Origin: Nonomuraea helvata
GTDB taxonomy: Bacteria; Actinomycetota; Actinomycetes; Streptosporangiales; Streptosporangiaceae
Reading direction: 5' to 3'
DNA length: 64,000 nucleotides
Assembly: GCF_039535785.1 (NCBI RefSeq)
Contig: NZ_BAAAXV010000009.1
Coordinates: 2,232,001 to 2,296,000, forward strand
Shown here piece after piece: positions 52,207 through 62,071 of this stretch (positions are counted from its first letter, which is position 1; the number at the start of each line of letters is the position of its first letter). The notes beneath the pieces were generated by a model. It saw only the letters and a list, made by a program, of their open reading frames with translations. It ran no database searches and had not been told where the DNA came from. The position numbers were made by a program, and so were the translations under genes.

Positions 52207-54558
52207 CTAGTTGATCGGCGGGTACGCGTTCCGCATCAGCTCCTGGAACTGCGCCGAGAACCAGCGGCCGGAGAGCGGCGCGCCGGGCAGCGCCCCGGAC
52301 TTGTTGTGCTTGTTGAGGTCGTTGCCCTCGTACGTCGGGTCGCACATCCGGTCGAACTTCTTGCCCTCGTCGTTCGGGATGTCCGTGCTGGCGCCGTCGG
52401 ACTCGCCCGGCGGCTTGATCCAGACGTAGGCGTCGAACCCGGCGGGCACGTTGGCCGTGGGCCGCACGCCCATGCCGGCGCCGCTCTGGTTGCACCAGTT
52501 GCCGGCGTGGAGGCGGCGGTCGATGCGTGACTGGTTGACGAAGTCGTTCACGTTGGTCGAGGTGCTCGGCCCGCTCGGGCGGGCGGTGCCGCCCCAGCCG
52601 TTGCGCGAGGTGTCGATCAGCATGCCGAGGCCCTGCTTGAAGCCCTTGCTGATCAGGGCGCTACGCAGTGCCGTGGCGAAGCTCGACTCGTCCACGTAGT
52701 AGTTCCAGTCGACCCAGCTGGACTGCCGGACCGACTGGCCGTTCACGGTCGTGTTGATCGTGAAGTACGGCTCGGTGGTCGCGCCGTAGTTGGCGGTGTT
52801 GATGATGAAGCCGTCCGCGCTGTCCACACCGGCGGTGGTGCCGGCCACGGTGTTGTAGAAGAGGTTGACCGTCGGGTTGAAGTTCGAGTCCCAGCCGAGC
52901 CAGGCGTGGTGGCCGGCGTCGATGTAGGTGTAGACGTTGGTGATGGCGTGCAGCTTGTTCAGCGCGTAGCGGACGCCGTCCACGTAGGCACCGGTCGAGT
53001 TGGCCTCGGCGCACTTGGGGAAGCTGAGGTTGGTGACCAGGTTGGGCAGCGAGTCGGGCTCGATGATCGTGACGATGCGCAGGCCCGCGTACGCCGGCTC
53101 GCTCATCATCGCCGCGATCGGGTCGATGTACTCGGTCTTGTAGCGGTTGAGCCCGTTCTCGGCGACGAGCAGCTCGCCGTTGGAGGCCAGCGCCGAGCAG
53201 TCGCGGTTGGGCAGGTCGTAGATGACGAACTGCACGGTCAGCGGCGTGGAGCCGTTGGCGGCGTCCTGCCTGACGGCCTCGTCCAGGTGGGCGCGCAGAC
53301 CCATGACGTCGGCGGAGCCGGCGATGGCCGCGATGCGGTCCAGCCACACGGCCGTGGAGGTGTTGGCCACTGCGGAGCCGCCCGGCTCGGCCTGGGCCTT
53401 GGCCTTCCAGTTGGGGTTGACGTAGCCGGTCGCGCCGGAGTACGGGTTCTCGACGTGGCCGCCGGGGTTGGGGTTGCCGTCGTTGTCGGCCTCGGTGGCG
53501 GTGACCGTCTTGGAGGTCAGGCCGGTCGAGGCGACGGTGATCGGACGGGTGCCGTTGGCCGTGTCGGAGTCCTCAGAGGCGGCCAGGGTGACCGTCTGCG
53601 GGGTGTTCCAGTTGGACGGCGTGAAGGTGAGGCTGGCCCCGCTGGAGACGGTGATGTTGGTGTCGCCGCTGCCCGCCGTCGAGGTGACGGTCACGTTGGA
53701 GGTCGGGGCGGCGGCCAGGCGCACGGTGTAGGAGGCGGTGGCGCCCTCCGGCACGGTCACCGAGGTCGGCGTGACGATGATCGCCTGCTCCACCACGGCG
53801 TCGTCGTCCACCTCGGTGGCGTTGACCGTGGCCGGGGTGACGCCCGTGCCGCCGACGGAGAAGGCGGCGGTGCCCGCGGTGGTGTCGGAGTCCTGCGCCG
53901 CCGCCAGGGTGACCGTCTGCGCGGTGTTCCAGTTGGACGGGGTGAAGGTCAGCGAGCCGCCCGAGCTCACGGACAGGTCCGTGTCACCGCTGGTCCGCGT
54001 CGTGGTGACGGTCACGTTGGCGGACGGCGCCGAGGAGAGCTTGGCCGTGAACGTGGCCGTGCCGCCCTCGTTCACCGCGACCGAGCTGGCCGAGGTGACC
54101 ACCGACGGGGTCGTCGGGTTCCCCCCGCCGCAGGTGCTGCCGTTCACGCTGAAGCTGGTCGGGTTGGGGTTGCTGCCCGTCCAGGTGCCGTTGAAGCCGA
54201 TGGAGACGGAGCCACCCGTGGAGAGGCTGCCGTTGTACGGCATGCTCGTGGCGGTCACGCGGGTGCCCGACTGGCTCCAGTTAGCGCTCCAACCCGTCGG
54301 AGTGTACTTCTGGCCTGTGGTCGGGAAGTCGAAGGCCAGATTCCACGACGTGATGGGGTCGCCGGTGTTCTTCAAGGTGATGTTCGCGGTGAAACCGCCC
54401 TGGCCGGGGCTGCTCGTCCACGAGTTGGCAGAGTAGGTCACGTCGCAGCCGACCGCGGCGTTGGCGGCCGTGCTCTGGCCGGCGACGAGCCCTAAGGCCG
54501 CGACACTCGCGGCGGTCACGGTCACGGCCCATTTGCGGAGGCCGCGTTGGAGTCTCAC
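52207..54558 (-). CDS. Secreted GH6 cellulase/cellobiohydrolase with CBM2 and Calx-beta-type modules
   Basis: 783 residues. Signal peptide (about 1-35), CBM2 about 38-142 (CDVTY...NGSTC), two Calx-beta-like repeats about 150-375 (each with SGDT-SGG-SLTFTPSNWNT), then GH6 to the end. GH6 markers are NRDCSALASNGEL (Asp region), IIEPDSLPNLVTN, YIDAGHHAWLGW, and WVDWNYY...KPPGESDG. The order and length fit exo-acting Cel6B. It acts outside the cell on crystalline cellulose. A perfect CebR-type operator is 27 bp upstream of the start at 54558. Confidence 0.95.
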   Translation of the reverse strand: MRLQRGLRKWAVTVTAASVAALGLVAGQSTAANAAVGCDVTYSANSWTSSPGQGGFTANITLKNTGDPITSWNLAFDFPTTGQKYTPTGWSANWSQSGTRVTATSMPYNGSLSTGGSVSIGFNGTWTGSNPNPTSFSVNGSTCGGGNPTTPSVVTSASSVAVNEGGTATFTAKLSSAPSANVTVTTTRTSGDTDLSVSSGGSLTFTPSNWNTAQTVTLAAAQDSDTTAGTAAFSVGGTGVTPATVNATEVDDDAVVEQAIIVTPTSVTVPEGATASYTVRLAAAPTSNVTVTSTAGSGDTNITVSSGASLTFTPSNWNTPQTVTLAASEDSDTANGTRPITVASTGLTSKTVTATEADNDGNPNPGGHVENPYSGATGYVNPNWKAKAQAEPGGSAVANTSTAVWLDRIAAIAGSADVMGLRAHLDEAVRQDAANGSTPLTVQFVIYDLPNRDCSALASNGELLVAENGLNRYKTEYIDPIAAMMSEPAYAGLRIVTIIEPDSLPNLVTNLSFPKCAEANSTGAYVDGVRYALNKLHAITNVYTYIDAGHHAWLGWDSNFNPTVNLFYNTVAGTTAGVDSADGFIINTANYGATTEPYFTINTTVNGQSVRQSSWVDWNYYVDESSFATALRSALISKGFKQGLGMLIDTSRNGWGGTARPSGPSTSTNVNDFVNQSRIDRRLHAGNWCNQSGAGMGVRPTANVPAGFDAYVWIKPPGESDGASTDIPNDEGKKFDRMCDPTYEGNDLNKHNKSGALPGAPLSGRWFSAQFQELMRNAYPPIN
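54139..54448 (-). repeat. CBM2-coding inverted repeat, left arm
   Basis: Codes for the GH6 CBM2 module and mirrors 54950-55260 (GH48 CBM2). The peptides differ at about 4 of 105 positions and long DNA stretches are identical, e.g. about 150 bp before the end with one mismatch. The arms point outward with the two operators between them. Confidence 0.88.
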
Positions 54559-54585
54559 GAGCGATCATCTCCAGTGTTAGAGGGC

Positions 54586-54599
54586 TGGGAGCGCTCCCA
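54586..54599 (-). promoter_or_regulatory. CebR/CelR operator for the GH6 gene
   Basis: The exact palindrome TGGGAGCGCTCCCA, the known binding site of CebR in Streptomyces and CelR in Thermobifida, LacI-family repressors released by cellobiose or cello-oligosaccharides. It is 27 bp before the GH6 start codon. Confidence 0.92.
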
Positions 54600-54786
54600 T
54601 GGTCTGTCGCAGTCGCACCCGTGTACAGCGGGCGTCACTCCAAAAGGTGTCCGCCGCCCCACATGCTCGTTGAATGGCCCGGAACGCGGATGAAACTTTC
54701 ATGCCGGGCAGCCTGGTGAGAGGAAACACAGGGGTTACCGGACCGCCATTCCGTTGACATACGCGTGAGGGCATCCACAATCCCGT

Positions 54787-54800
54787 TTGGGAGCGCTCCC
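54787..54800 (+). promoter_or_regulatory. CebR/CelR operator for the GH48-GH9 operon
   Basis: A second exact TGGGAGCGCTCCCA, 25 bp before the GH48 start codon. The two operators face divergent genes and are 201 bp apart centre to centre, which could allow looping. Confidence 0.92.
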
Positions 54801-54825
54801 ACTCCCCTGATCCCATGGAGATCCC

Positions 54826-57777
54826 GTGAAGTACAGACCTCCTTCCCTCCTCTCCCGCTTATCGAGGCGGCTCGCCGTGGCCACGACGCTCGTCCTCGTG
54901 GCGGGCGCGACCGCGGCCGTGGCGGCCAGTCCGGCACAGGCGTCCGTGGCGTGCGACGTGACATACGCGGCCAACTCGTGGACGAGCAGCCCTGGTCAGG
55001 GCGGTTTCACCGCGAACATCACCTTGAAGAACACCGGTGATCCCATTACCTCTTGGTCGCTGGCCTTCGACTTCCCCACCACGGGTCAGAAATACACCCC
55101 GACGGGTTGGAGCGCTAACTGGAGCCAGTCGGGCACCCGCGTGACCGCCACGAACATGCCGTACAACGGCAGCCTCTCCACGGGTGGCTCCGTCTCCATC
55201 GGCTTCAACGGCACCTGGACGGGCAGCAACCCCAACCCGACCAGCTTCAGCGTGAACGGCACCACCTGTGGCGGCGTCGGGAACAACACCCCGCCCACCG
55301 TGTCGCTGACCTCTCCGACCGCGGGCCAGACGTTCACCGCCCCGGCCACCGTGCCGATCGCGGCGAACGCCTCCGATGCCGACGGCACGATCTCCAAGGT
55401 CGACTTCTACCAGGGCTCCACGCTGCTCGGCACCGACACCTCGGCGCCGTACAGCTACAGCTGGACGAACGTGGCGGCCGGCAGCTACTCGATCACCGCG
55501 AAGGCCACCGACAACGGCGGCGCGACCACCACCTCTTCGCCCGTCGGCATCACGGTCTCGCAGAACACGGGTCCGGCGCTCGTCGTGAGCCCGACGACCC
55601 TGTCCGTGCCGGAGGCGGGCACCGCGAGCTTCGGCGTGAAGCTGTCGCAGGCACCCTCGGCCAACGTGACCGTCACCACGGCGCGCGCCAGCGGCGACAC
55701 CGACCTCACGGTCTCGGGCGGCGCCAGCCTGACCTTCACGCCGTCCAACTGGAACACCGCGCAGAACGTCACGCTGGCGGCGGCCAACGACAGCGACACC
55801 ACCAGTGGCTCCGCCGTCTTCAGGGTGAGCGCCACCGGCTACACCGCGGTCGACGTGACCGCCAGCGAGGCGGACGACGACGTCGGCGGCGACAACACGT
55901 ACGTCCAGCGCTTCGTCGAGATGTACAACGAGATCCACGACCCGGCGAACGGCTACTTCTCGCCCGAGGGCGTGCCCTACCACTCGATCGAGACGTTCAT
56001 GGTGGAGGCACCGGACCACGGGCACGAGACCACGTCCGAGGCCTACAGCTACTACCTGTGGCTGGAGGCGGCGTACGGGCAGGCCACCGGCGACTGGTCG
56101 AAGTTCAACAACGCGTGGGCGTCGATGGAGAAGTACATCATCCCGGCCACGGCCGACCAGCCGACGAACTCCTTCTACACGCCGAACAAGCCGGCCACGT
56201 ACGCGCCGGAGTCGAACCAGATCAGCAACTACCCGAGCCCGCTCGACACCGGCGTGACCCCGGGCAGCGACCCGATCGCGAACGAGTTGCAGAGCGCGTA
56301 CGGCACCCGTGACATCTACGGCATGCACTGGCTGCTCGACGTCGACAACACCTACGGCTTCGGCCGCTGTGGCGACGGCACCACCAAGCCCGCCTACATC
56401 AACACCTACCAGCGCGGTCCCGAGGAGTCGGTCTTCGAGACCATCCCGCAGCCGTCCTGCGACACGATGAAGTTCGGCGGCCCCAACGGCTACCTGGACC
56501 TGTTCATCAAGGACAACTCCTACGCCAAGCAGTGGAGGTACACCAACGCCCCCGACGCCGACGCGCGTGCCGTGCAGGCCGCGTACTGGGCGGAGACGTG
56601 GGCCAAGGCGCAGGGCAAGGACTCGCAGATCTCCGCGTCGGTCGCCAAGGCCGCGAAGATGGGTGACTACCTGCGCTACGCGATGTACGACAAGTACTTC
56701 AAGAAGCCCGGCTGCACGAGCCCCTCGTGCGCGGCGGGCACCGGCAAGGACTCGTCCAACTACCTGCTGAGCTGGTACTACGCCTGGGGCGGCGCGACCG
56801 ACTCCAACGCCGGCTGGGCATGGCGCATCGGCTCCAGCCACAACCACTCCGGCTACCAGAACCCGCTCGCGGCCTGGGCGCTGGCCAACGTGGCCGAGCT
56901 GAAGCCCAAGAGCAGCACCGGCGCCGCTGACTGGAGCACCAGCCTCACCAGGCAGTTGCAGTTCTACACCTGGCTGCAGTCGGCCGAGGGCGCCATCGCC
57001 GGTGGCGCGACCAACAGCTGGGAGGGCCACTACGGGACGCCGCCGGCCGGCCTGCCGAAGTTCCACGGCCTGACCTACGACTGGCAGCCCGTCTACCACG
57101 ACCCGCCGTCGAACCAGTGGTTCGGCTTCCAGGCGTGGACGATGGAGCGGGTGGCCGAGCTCTACTACGCCTCGGGCAACGCCGACGCGAAGGCGCTGCT
57201 CGACAAGTGGGTCACCTGGGCCATGAACAACACCACCATCAACGCGGACGGCACGTACCAGATCCCGTCCACGCTGAAGTGGACCGGCCAGCCCGCGGGC
57301 GACTTCACCGCCACCTCCGGGATGCCCCCGGCCAACCCCGGCCTGCACGTGACGATCGCCGACTACACCAATGACGTGGGTGTGGCGGGCGCGTACGCCA
57401 AGGCGCTCATGTACTACGCGGCCAAGGCGAACAACACGGCGGCCAAGAACATGGCCAAGGCGCTGCTCGACGGCGTGTGGAAGTACCGCGACGCCAAGGG
57501 CGTGTCGGTCCCCGAGACCAAGACCGACTACAAGCGCGTGGGCGACCCGGTCTACGTGCCGTCCGGCTGGAGCGGCAAGATGCCCAACGGCGACGCCATC
57601 AACTCCAGCTCGACGTTCATCTCGATCAGGTCCTTCTACAAGAACGACCCCGACTGGGCGAAGGTGAACGCCTACATCAACGGCACCGGCCCCGCGCCCG
57701 TCTTCAACTATCACCGGTTCTGGGCGCAGGTGGACGTCGCCGTCGCCCTGGCCGAGTACGGACGGCTCTTCCCGTGA
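54826..57777 (+). CDS. Secreted GH48 processive cellulase with CBM2
   Basis: 983 residues. Signal about 1-39, CBM2 about 42-150, an Ig-like/PKD-type module about 156-245 (PPTVSLTSPTAGQTF...KATDNGGATT), one Calx-beta repeat about 250-355, and GH48 about 360-983. GH48 signs are YVQRFVEMYNEIHDPANGYFS, EAPDHGHETTSEAYSYYLW and GMHWLLDVDNTYGFG. GH48 enzymes are reducing-end exocellulases, central to bacterial cellulolysis. ATG 54826 sits downstream of a CebR-type site. Its TGA overlaps the GH9 GTG (GTGA). Confidence 0.96.
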   Translation: MKYRPPSLLSRLSRRLAVATTLVLVAGATAAVAASPAQASVACDVTYAANSWTSSPGQGGFTANITLKNTGDPITSWSLAFDFPTTGQKYTPTGWSANWSQSGTRVTATNMPYNGSLSTGGSVSIGFNGTWTGSNPNPTSFSVNGTTCGGVGNNTPPTVSLTSPTAGQTFTAPATVPIAANASDADGTISKVDFYQGSTLLGTDTSAPYSYSWTNVAAGSYSITAKATDNGGATTTSSPVGITVSQNTGPALVVSPTTLSVPEAGTASFGVKLSQAPSANVTVTTARASGDTDLTVSGGASLTFTPSNWNTAQNVTLAAANDSDTTSGSAVFRVSATGYTAVDVTASEADDDVGGDNTYVQRFVEMYNEIHDPANGYFSPEGVPYHSIETFMVEAPDHGHETTSEAYSYYLWLEAAYGQATGDWSKFNNAWASMEKYIIPATADQPTNSFYTPNKPATYAPESNQISNYPSPLDTGVTPGSDPIANELQSAYGTRDIYGMHWLLDVDNTYGFGRCGDGTTKPAYINTYQRGPEESVFETIPQPSCDTMKFGGPNGYLDLFIKDNSYAKQWRYTNAPDADARAVQAAYWAETWAKAQGKDSQISASVAKAAKMGDYLRYAMYDKYFKKPGCTSPSCAAGTGKDSSNYLLSWYYAWGGATDSNAGWAWRIGSSHNHSGYQNPLAAWALANVAELKPKSSTGAADWSTSLTRQLQFYTWLQSAEGAIAGGATNSWEGHYGTPPAGLPKFHGLTYDWQPVYHDPPSNQWFGFQAWTMERVAELYYASGNADAKALLDKWVTWAMNNTTINADGTYQIPSTLKWTGQPAGDFTATSGMPPANPGLHVTIADYTNDVGVAGAYAKALMYYAAKANNTAAKNMAKALLDGVWKYRDAKGVSVPETKTDYKRVGDPVYVPSGWSGKMPNGDAINSSSTFISIRSFYKNDPDWAKVNAYINGTGPAPVFNYHRFWAQVDVAVALAEYGRLFP
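54950..55260 (+). repeat. CBM2-coding inverted repeat, right arm
   Basis: Right arm of the CBM2 inverted repeat within the GH48 gene; partner at 54139-54448. Arms are about 310 bp, 500 bp apart. This points to recent domain duplication or ongoing gene conversion. Confidence 0.88.
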
Positions 57778-60275
57778 GAAAGGCAGCACTGATCGCCGCG
57801 GTGTCGCTGGCCCTGCCCCTCTTGGGGTCGGGGCCGGCGGCCCGCGCCGCCGCACCCGCCTTCGCCTACGGTGAGGCGCTGCAGAAGTCGCTCTGGTTCT
57901 ACGAGGCCCAGCAGTCGGGCGACCTGCCCGACTGGAACCGCGTCTCCTGGCGCGGCGACTCGGGCATGAACGACGGCAAGGACGTGGGCGTGGACCTCAC
58001 GGGTGGCTGGTACGACGCGGGCGACCACGTCAAGTTCGGCCTCCCGATGGCGGCCTCCACCACGATGCTGGCCTGGGGCGCGGTCGAGTACCGCGACGCG
58101 TACGCGAACTCCGGCCAGCTCACGCACCTGCTCAACAACCTCAAGTACGTCAACGACTACTTCATCAAGGCGCACCCGTCGCCGAACGTGCTCTACGGGC
58201 AGGTCGGCAACGGCGGCACGGACCACGCCTGGTGGGGGCCGGCCGAGGCCATGCAGATGGCGCGGCCCGCGTACAAGATCGACGCGTCGTGCGGCGGGTC
58301 GGACCTGGCGGGCGAGACGGCGGCCGCGATGGCGGCCTCGTCGATGGTCTTCCGCCCGACAAATCCGTCTTATGCTGACACGCTGCTCACGCACGCCAAG
58401 CAGCTGTACTCCTTCGCCGACACCGTCAGGAAGAAGTACAGCGACTGCATCACCGACGCCCAGGGCTACTACCAATCGTGGAGCGGCTACAACGACGAGC
58501 TGGTGTGGGGCGCGATCTGGCTCTACCGGGCCACGAACGACGCCTCCTACCTGGCCAAGGCCGAGACCGGCTACGACAACCTGGGCAACGAGCCGCAGAG
58601 CACCACCAAGTCGTACAAGTGGACGATCGCGTGGGACGACAAGTCCTACGGCGCGTACGTGCTGCTGTACAAGCTGACCGGCAAGCAGCGCTACCTGGAC
58701 GACGCCAACCGCTGGCTCGACTGGTGGACGGTCGGCGTGAACGGCTCCAAGGTGGCGTACTCGCCGGGCGGCCAGGCCGTGCTGGACCGGTGGGGCTCGC
58801 TGCGGTACGCGGCCAACACCTCGTTCGCGGCGCTCGTGCACAGCGACACCATCACCGACGCCACGCGCAAGGCCCGCTACCACGACTTCGCGGTCCGGCA
58901 GATCAACTACGCGCTCGGCGACAACCCGCGCAACTCCTCGTACGTGATCGGGTTCGGCGCCAACCCGCCCAAGAACCCGCATCACCGCACGGCGCACGGC
59001 TCGTGGACCGACCAGATCACCAACCCCGAGCAGACCCGCCACACGCTGTACGGCGCGCTCGTCGGAGGCCCGCCCGACCCGAACGACGCCTACACCGACA
59101 AACGCGACGACTACGTCATGAACGAGGTCGCCACCGACTACAACGCCGGCTTCACCAGCGCGCTGGCCCGGCTCTACAAGGAGTACGGGGGCGCCCCCGC
59201 CGCGAACTTCCCGCCGCGGGAGACCCCGGACGGACCCGAGATCTTCGTCGAGGCGGGCGTGAACGCCTCGGGCACCAACTTCACCGAGATCAAGGCCATC
59301 GTCCGCAACCAGTCGGCCTGGCCCGCCAGGGTGCTGTCCGACGGCTCCTTCCGCTACTACTTCACGCTCGACGGCTCGACGACCGCCTCGCAGATCACCG
59401 TGTCGTCGGCCTACACGCAGTGCAAGGCGCCCACGCTGAACCAGGCGAGCGGCACCACGTACTACGTGAACATCGACTGCTCCGGCCAGGTCATCGCCCC
59501 GGCGGGACAGTCTCAGCACCGCAGGGAGGTGCAGTTCAGGATCGCCAGCTCGGGCACGTGGGACCCGGCGAACGACTGGTCGTACCGGAACATCCCCACC
59601 ACGCCCGGCGCGACGCCGGTGCGGACCGGGAACATCACTCTCTACAGCGGCGCGACCAAGATCTGGGGTGAGCCCCCGGGTCCGGAGGAACAGGACACGA
59701 CAGCGCCCAGCAAGCCGGGCAAGCCCGCGGTTTCCGGGATCACGGGCTCGACCGCCAAGCTGAGCTGGACCGCCTCCACGGACAACGTGGGCGTGAGCGG
59801 CTACGACGTCTACCTGGGGTCCACAAAGGTAGGCACGGCCACGAGCGCGTCCTTCGACCTGAGCGGGCTCACCCCTGCCACGGCCTACACCGCCTCCGTG
59901 GTGGCGCGGGACGCGGCGGGCAACACCTCGGCGCCGTCCGACAGCGTCTCGTTCACCACCACGAACACGACGCCGCCCCCGGGCGGGTGCGCGGCGACGT
60001 ACAAGGTGACGAGCTCGTGGAGCGGCGCCTTCCAGGCCGAGGTGACGGTGAAGAACAACGGCACGGCAGCCACCACGGGCTGGACGGTCGCCTGGACGTC
60101 GGCGAACCAGATCACCCAGCTCTGGGGCGGCAAGCACACCCAGTCGGGGTCCGGCGTCACCGTGAGGAACGAGTCCTACAACGGGGCGCTGGCTCCCGGC
60201 GCCACCACCACGTTCGGCTTCATCGCGAACGGCACGCCCACCGTCCCCGACCCGATCACCTGCACTCCCGCCTGA
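57774..60275 (+). CDS. Secreted GH9 endoglucanase with CBM3-like, FN3 and CBM2 modules
   Basis: 833 residues. Signal about 1-26, GH9 about 27-480: GWYDAGDHVKFGLPMA (catalytic Asp), NPHHRTAHGSW and DDYVMNEVATDYNAGF (catalytic Glu). A CBM3c-type module runs about 489-625 (IFVEAGVNASGTNFTEIKAIVRNQ), as in Thermobifida Cel9A, where it confers processivity. FN3 about 642-729 and CBM2 about 737-833 follow. GTG 57774 overlaps the GH48 stop, so both are co-translated. A hairpin follows, before the mannanase gene. Confidence 0.95.
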   Translation: MRKAALIAAVSLALPLLGSGPAARAAAPAFAYGEALQKSLWFYEAQQSGDLPDWNRVSWRGDSGMNDGKDVGVDLTGGWYDAGDHVKFGLPMAASTTMLAWGAVEYRDAYANSGQLTHLLNNLKYVNDYFIKAHPSPNVLYGQVGNGGTDHAWWGPAEAMQMARPAYKIDASCGGSDLAGETAAAMAASSMVFRPTNPSYADTLLTHAKQLYSFADTVRKKYSDCITDAQGYYQSWSGYNDELVWGAIWLYRATNDASYLAKAETGYDNLGNEPQSTTKSYKWTIAWDDKSYGAYVLLYKLTGKQRYLDDANRWLDWWTVGVNGSKVAYSPGGQAVLDRWGSLRYAANTSFAALVHSDTITDATRKARYHDFAVRQINYALGDNPRNSSYVIGFGANPPKNPHHRTAHGSWTDQITNPEQTRHTLYGALVGGPPDPNDAYTDKRDDYVMNEVATDYNAGFTSALARLYKEYGGAPAANFPPRETPDGPEIFVEAGVNASGTNFTEIKAIVRNQSAWPARVLSDGSFRYYFTLDGSTTASQITVSSAYTQCKAPTLNQASGTTYYVNIDCSGQVIAPAGQSQHRREVQFRIASSGTWDPANDWSYRNIPTTPGATPVRTGNITLYSGATKIWGEPPGPEEQDTTAPSKPGKPAVSGITGSTAKLSWTASTDNVGVSGYDVYLGSTKVGTATSASFDLSGLTPATAYTASVVARDAAGNTSAPSDSVSFTTTNTTPPPGGCAATYKVTSSWSGAFQAEVTVKNNGTAATTGWTVAWTSANQITQLWGGKHTQSGSGVTVRNESYNGALAPGATTTFGFIANGTPTVPDPITCTPA

Positions 60276-60284
60276 GTGAAGACC

Positions 60285-60314
60285 CCGCCCCCGTCGCAGT
60301 AGCGGCGGGGGCGG
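60285..60314 (+). terminator. Hairpin between GH9 and mannanase genes
   Basis: A 13-bp stem with one G-T pair (60285-60297 with 60302-60314), loop AGTA. It has no T-run and lies within what otherwise looks like one transcription unit, so it may attenuate rather than stop transcription. Confidence 0.65.
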
Positions 60315-60340
60315 TTCCACAGCTCAGGGAAAGGCAGCAC

Positions 60341-61924
60341 ATGAGACCACTGTTGACCGCGCTGGCCTGCCTCCTCGCCTTCTTCGTCGCCCCGGTCTCC
60401 GCCGCGAACGCCGCCACCGGCATCCACGTCAGCGGCACGAAGATCCTTGAGTCCAACGGCCAGGAGTTCGTCATGCGCGGCACCAGTCACGCGCACACCT
60501 GGTACCCGACGCAGACCAAGGCGTTCGCCGACATCAAGTCGCTGAAGGCCAACACCGTGCGGGTCGTGCTCAGCGGCGGCCGCTGGACCGCCAACACCGC
60601 CTCCGACGTGGCCGACGTCGTCGCCCTCTGCAAGCAGAACAAGCTCATCTGCGTGCTCGAGAACCACGACACCACCGGGTACGGCGAGCAGAGCGGCGCC
60701 TACACCCTCGACCAGGCCGCCAACTACTGGATCAGCGTCAAGTCCGCCCTGGTCGGCCAGGAGAACTACGTCATCATCAACATCGGCAACGAGCCGATCG
60801 GCAACAACGCCGTCACTCCTGGCTGGGCCGCCGCCACCACGGCCGCGATCCAGAAGCTGCGCAGCAACGGCTTCGAGCACGCGCTGATGGTGGACGCGCC
60901 CAACTGGGGCCAGGACTGGCAGTTCGGCATGCGCGACAACGCGCGGGCGGTCTTCGACAGCGACCCGAACAAGAACACGATCTTCTCCATCCACATGTAC
61001 GGCGTCTTCGACACCGCCGCGGAGATCAACGCGTACATGGACGCCTTCAAGACCGCCGGTCTGCCGCTGGTCGTCGGCGAGTTCGGGTTCAACCACTCCG
61101 ACGGGAACCCGGACGAGGACACGATCATGGCCCAGTCCGTGAGCCGCGGCCTCGGCTACCTGGGCTGGTCGTGGAGCGGCAACGGCGGCGGCGTCGAGTA
61201 CCTCGACCAGGTCACCAACTTCGACGTCACCCAGCTCACGGATTGGGGCCGGCGGCTGTTCAACGGCGCCAACGGCATCGCGGCCACCTCCAAGCAGGCC
61301 TCGATCTACGGCGGCGGCAGCACGGACACCAGCCCGCCGACCACGCCCGGCACGCCGTCCGCCTCCGGTGTCACCTCGTCGGGAGCCACGCTGACCTGGA
61401 CCGCCTCCACGGACAACGTGGGCGTGGCCGGTTACGACGTCTACACCTCGACCGGCACCATGCTCGGCTCGACCGCCACGAACTCGATCACGCTGACCGG
61501 GCTGTCGGCGGCGACCACGTACCAGGTCTACGTGAAGGCCAGGGACGCGGCCGGCAACCAGTCCGCCGCGTCCCCGACGGCGTCGTTCACCACGCAGAGC
61601 GGCGGCAGCGGCGGCGGCGGGTGCACGGCCGCCGGGACCGTGCAGAGCCAGTGGAGCACCGGGTACGTCCTGCAGCCCGTGACCGTGACCAACACCAGCA
61701 CCTCGACCAAGTCGAGCTGGACGGTGACCTTCACGCTGCCGGCCGGGCACACGGTCACCGGCTCCTGGAACGCCGCGGTGACGGTCAGCGGCCAGACCGT
61801 GACGGCCAAGAACCTGAGCTACAACGGCTCACTCGCGCCGAACGCCAGCACCGGCTTCGGGGTGCAGGCCGGCCGTCCGAGCGGCAACACAGCCGTCCCT
61901 TCCGGCTACACCTGCGCCAACTGA
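60341..61924 (+). CDS. Secreted GH5 (subfamily 8-like) beta-mannanase with FN3 and CBM2
   Basis: 527 residues. Signal about 1-27, GH5 about 28-325: EFVMRGTSHAHTWYPTQ, VVLSGGRWTANTASDV, INIGNEPIGNN (acid/base Glu) and VVGEFGFNHSDGN (nucleophile Glu). The pattern matches Streptomyces ManA mannanases more than endoglucanases. FN3 about 330-420 and CBM2 about 427-527 follow. It cuts beta-1,4-mannans of plant hemicellulose. ATG 60341 has AAAGG upstream. It has no CebR site of its own; expression probably reads through from the GH48-GH9 unit. Confidence 0.9.
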   Translation: MRPLLTALACLLAFFVAPVSAANAATGIHVSGTKILESNGQEFVMRGTSHAHTWYPTQTKAFADIKSLKANTVRVVLSGGRWTANTASDVADVVALCKQNKLICVLENHDTTGYGEQSGAYTLDQAANYWISVKSALVGQENYVIINIGNEPIGNNAVTPGWAAATTAAIQKLRSNGFEHALMVDAPNWGQDWQFGMRDNARAVFDSDPNKNTIFSIHMYGVFDTAAEINAYMDAFKTAGLPLVVGEFGFNHSDGNPDEDTIMAQSVSRGLGYLGWSWSGNGGGVEYLDQVTNFDVTQLTDWGRRLFNGANGIAATSKQASIYGGGSTDTSPPTTPGTPSASGVTSSGATLTWTASTDNVGVAGYDVYTSTGTMLGSTATNSITLTGLSAATTYQVYVKARDAAGNQSAASPTASFTTQSGGSGGGGCTAAGTVQSQWSTGYVLQPVTVTNTSTSTKSSWTVTFTLPAGHTVTGSWNAAVTVSGQTVTAKNLSYNGSLAPNASTGFGVQAGRPSGNTAVPSGYTCAN

Positions 61925-62007
61925 ACCGCCAGTCGTACCGCTGCGTATGAGGAGGTGAGGCGAGAACACAACATCCCTGCCTAGTGACACCATCCCGCCC
62001 GGATGGG

Positions 62008-62044
62008 ACGGACGCGGCCGATACCTCCAGTCGGCCGCGTCCGT
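62008..62044 (+). terminator. Terminator after the mannanase gene
   Basis: A perfect 14-bp stem (62008-62021 with 62031-62044) with 9-nt loop TACCTCCAG, about 85 bp after the mannanase stop. Confidence 0.85.
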
Positions 62045-62071
62045 GTCTATGGCCTCTGCTCCGCATAGGCG

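Noticed and set aside
54859..57855. Nearly 1000-codon minus-strand frame antisense to GH48
   Set aside because: Antisense shadow; GH48 with signal peptide and CBM2 is on the other strand.
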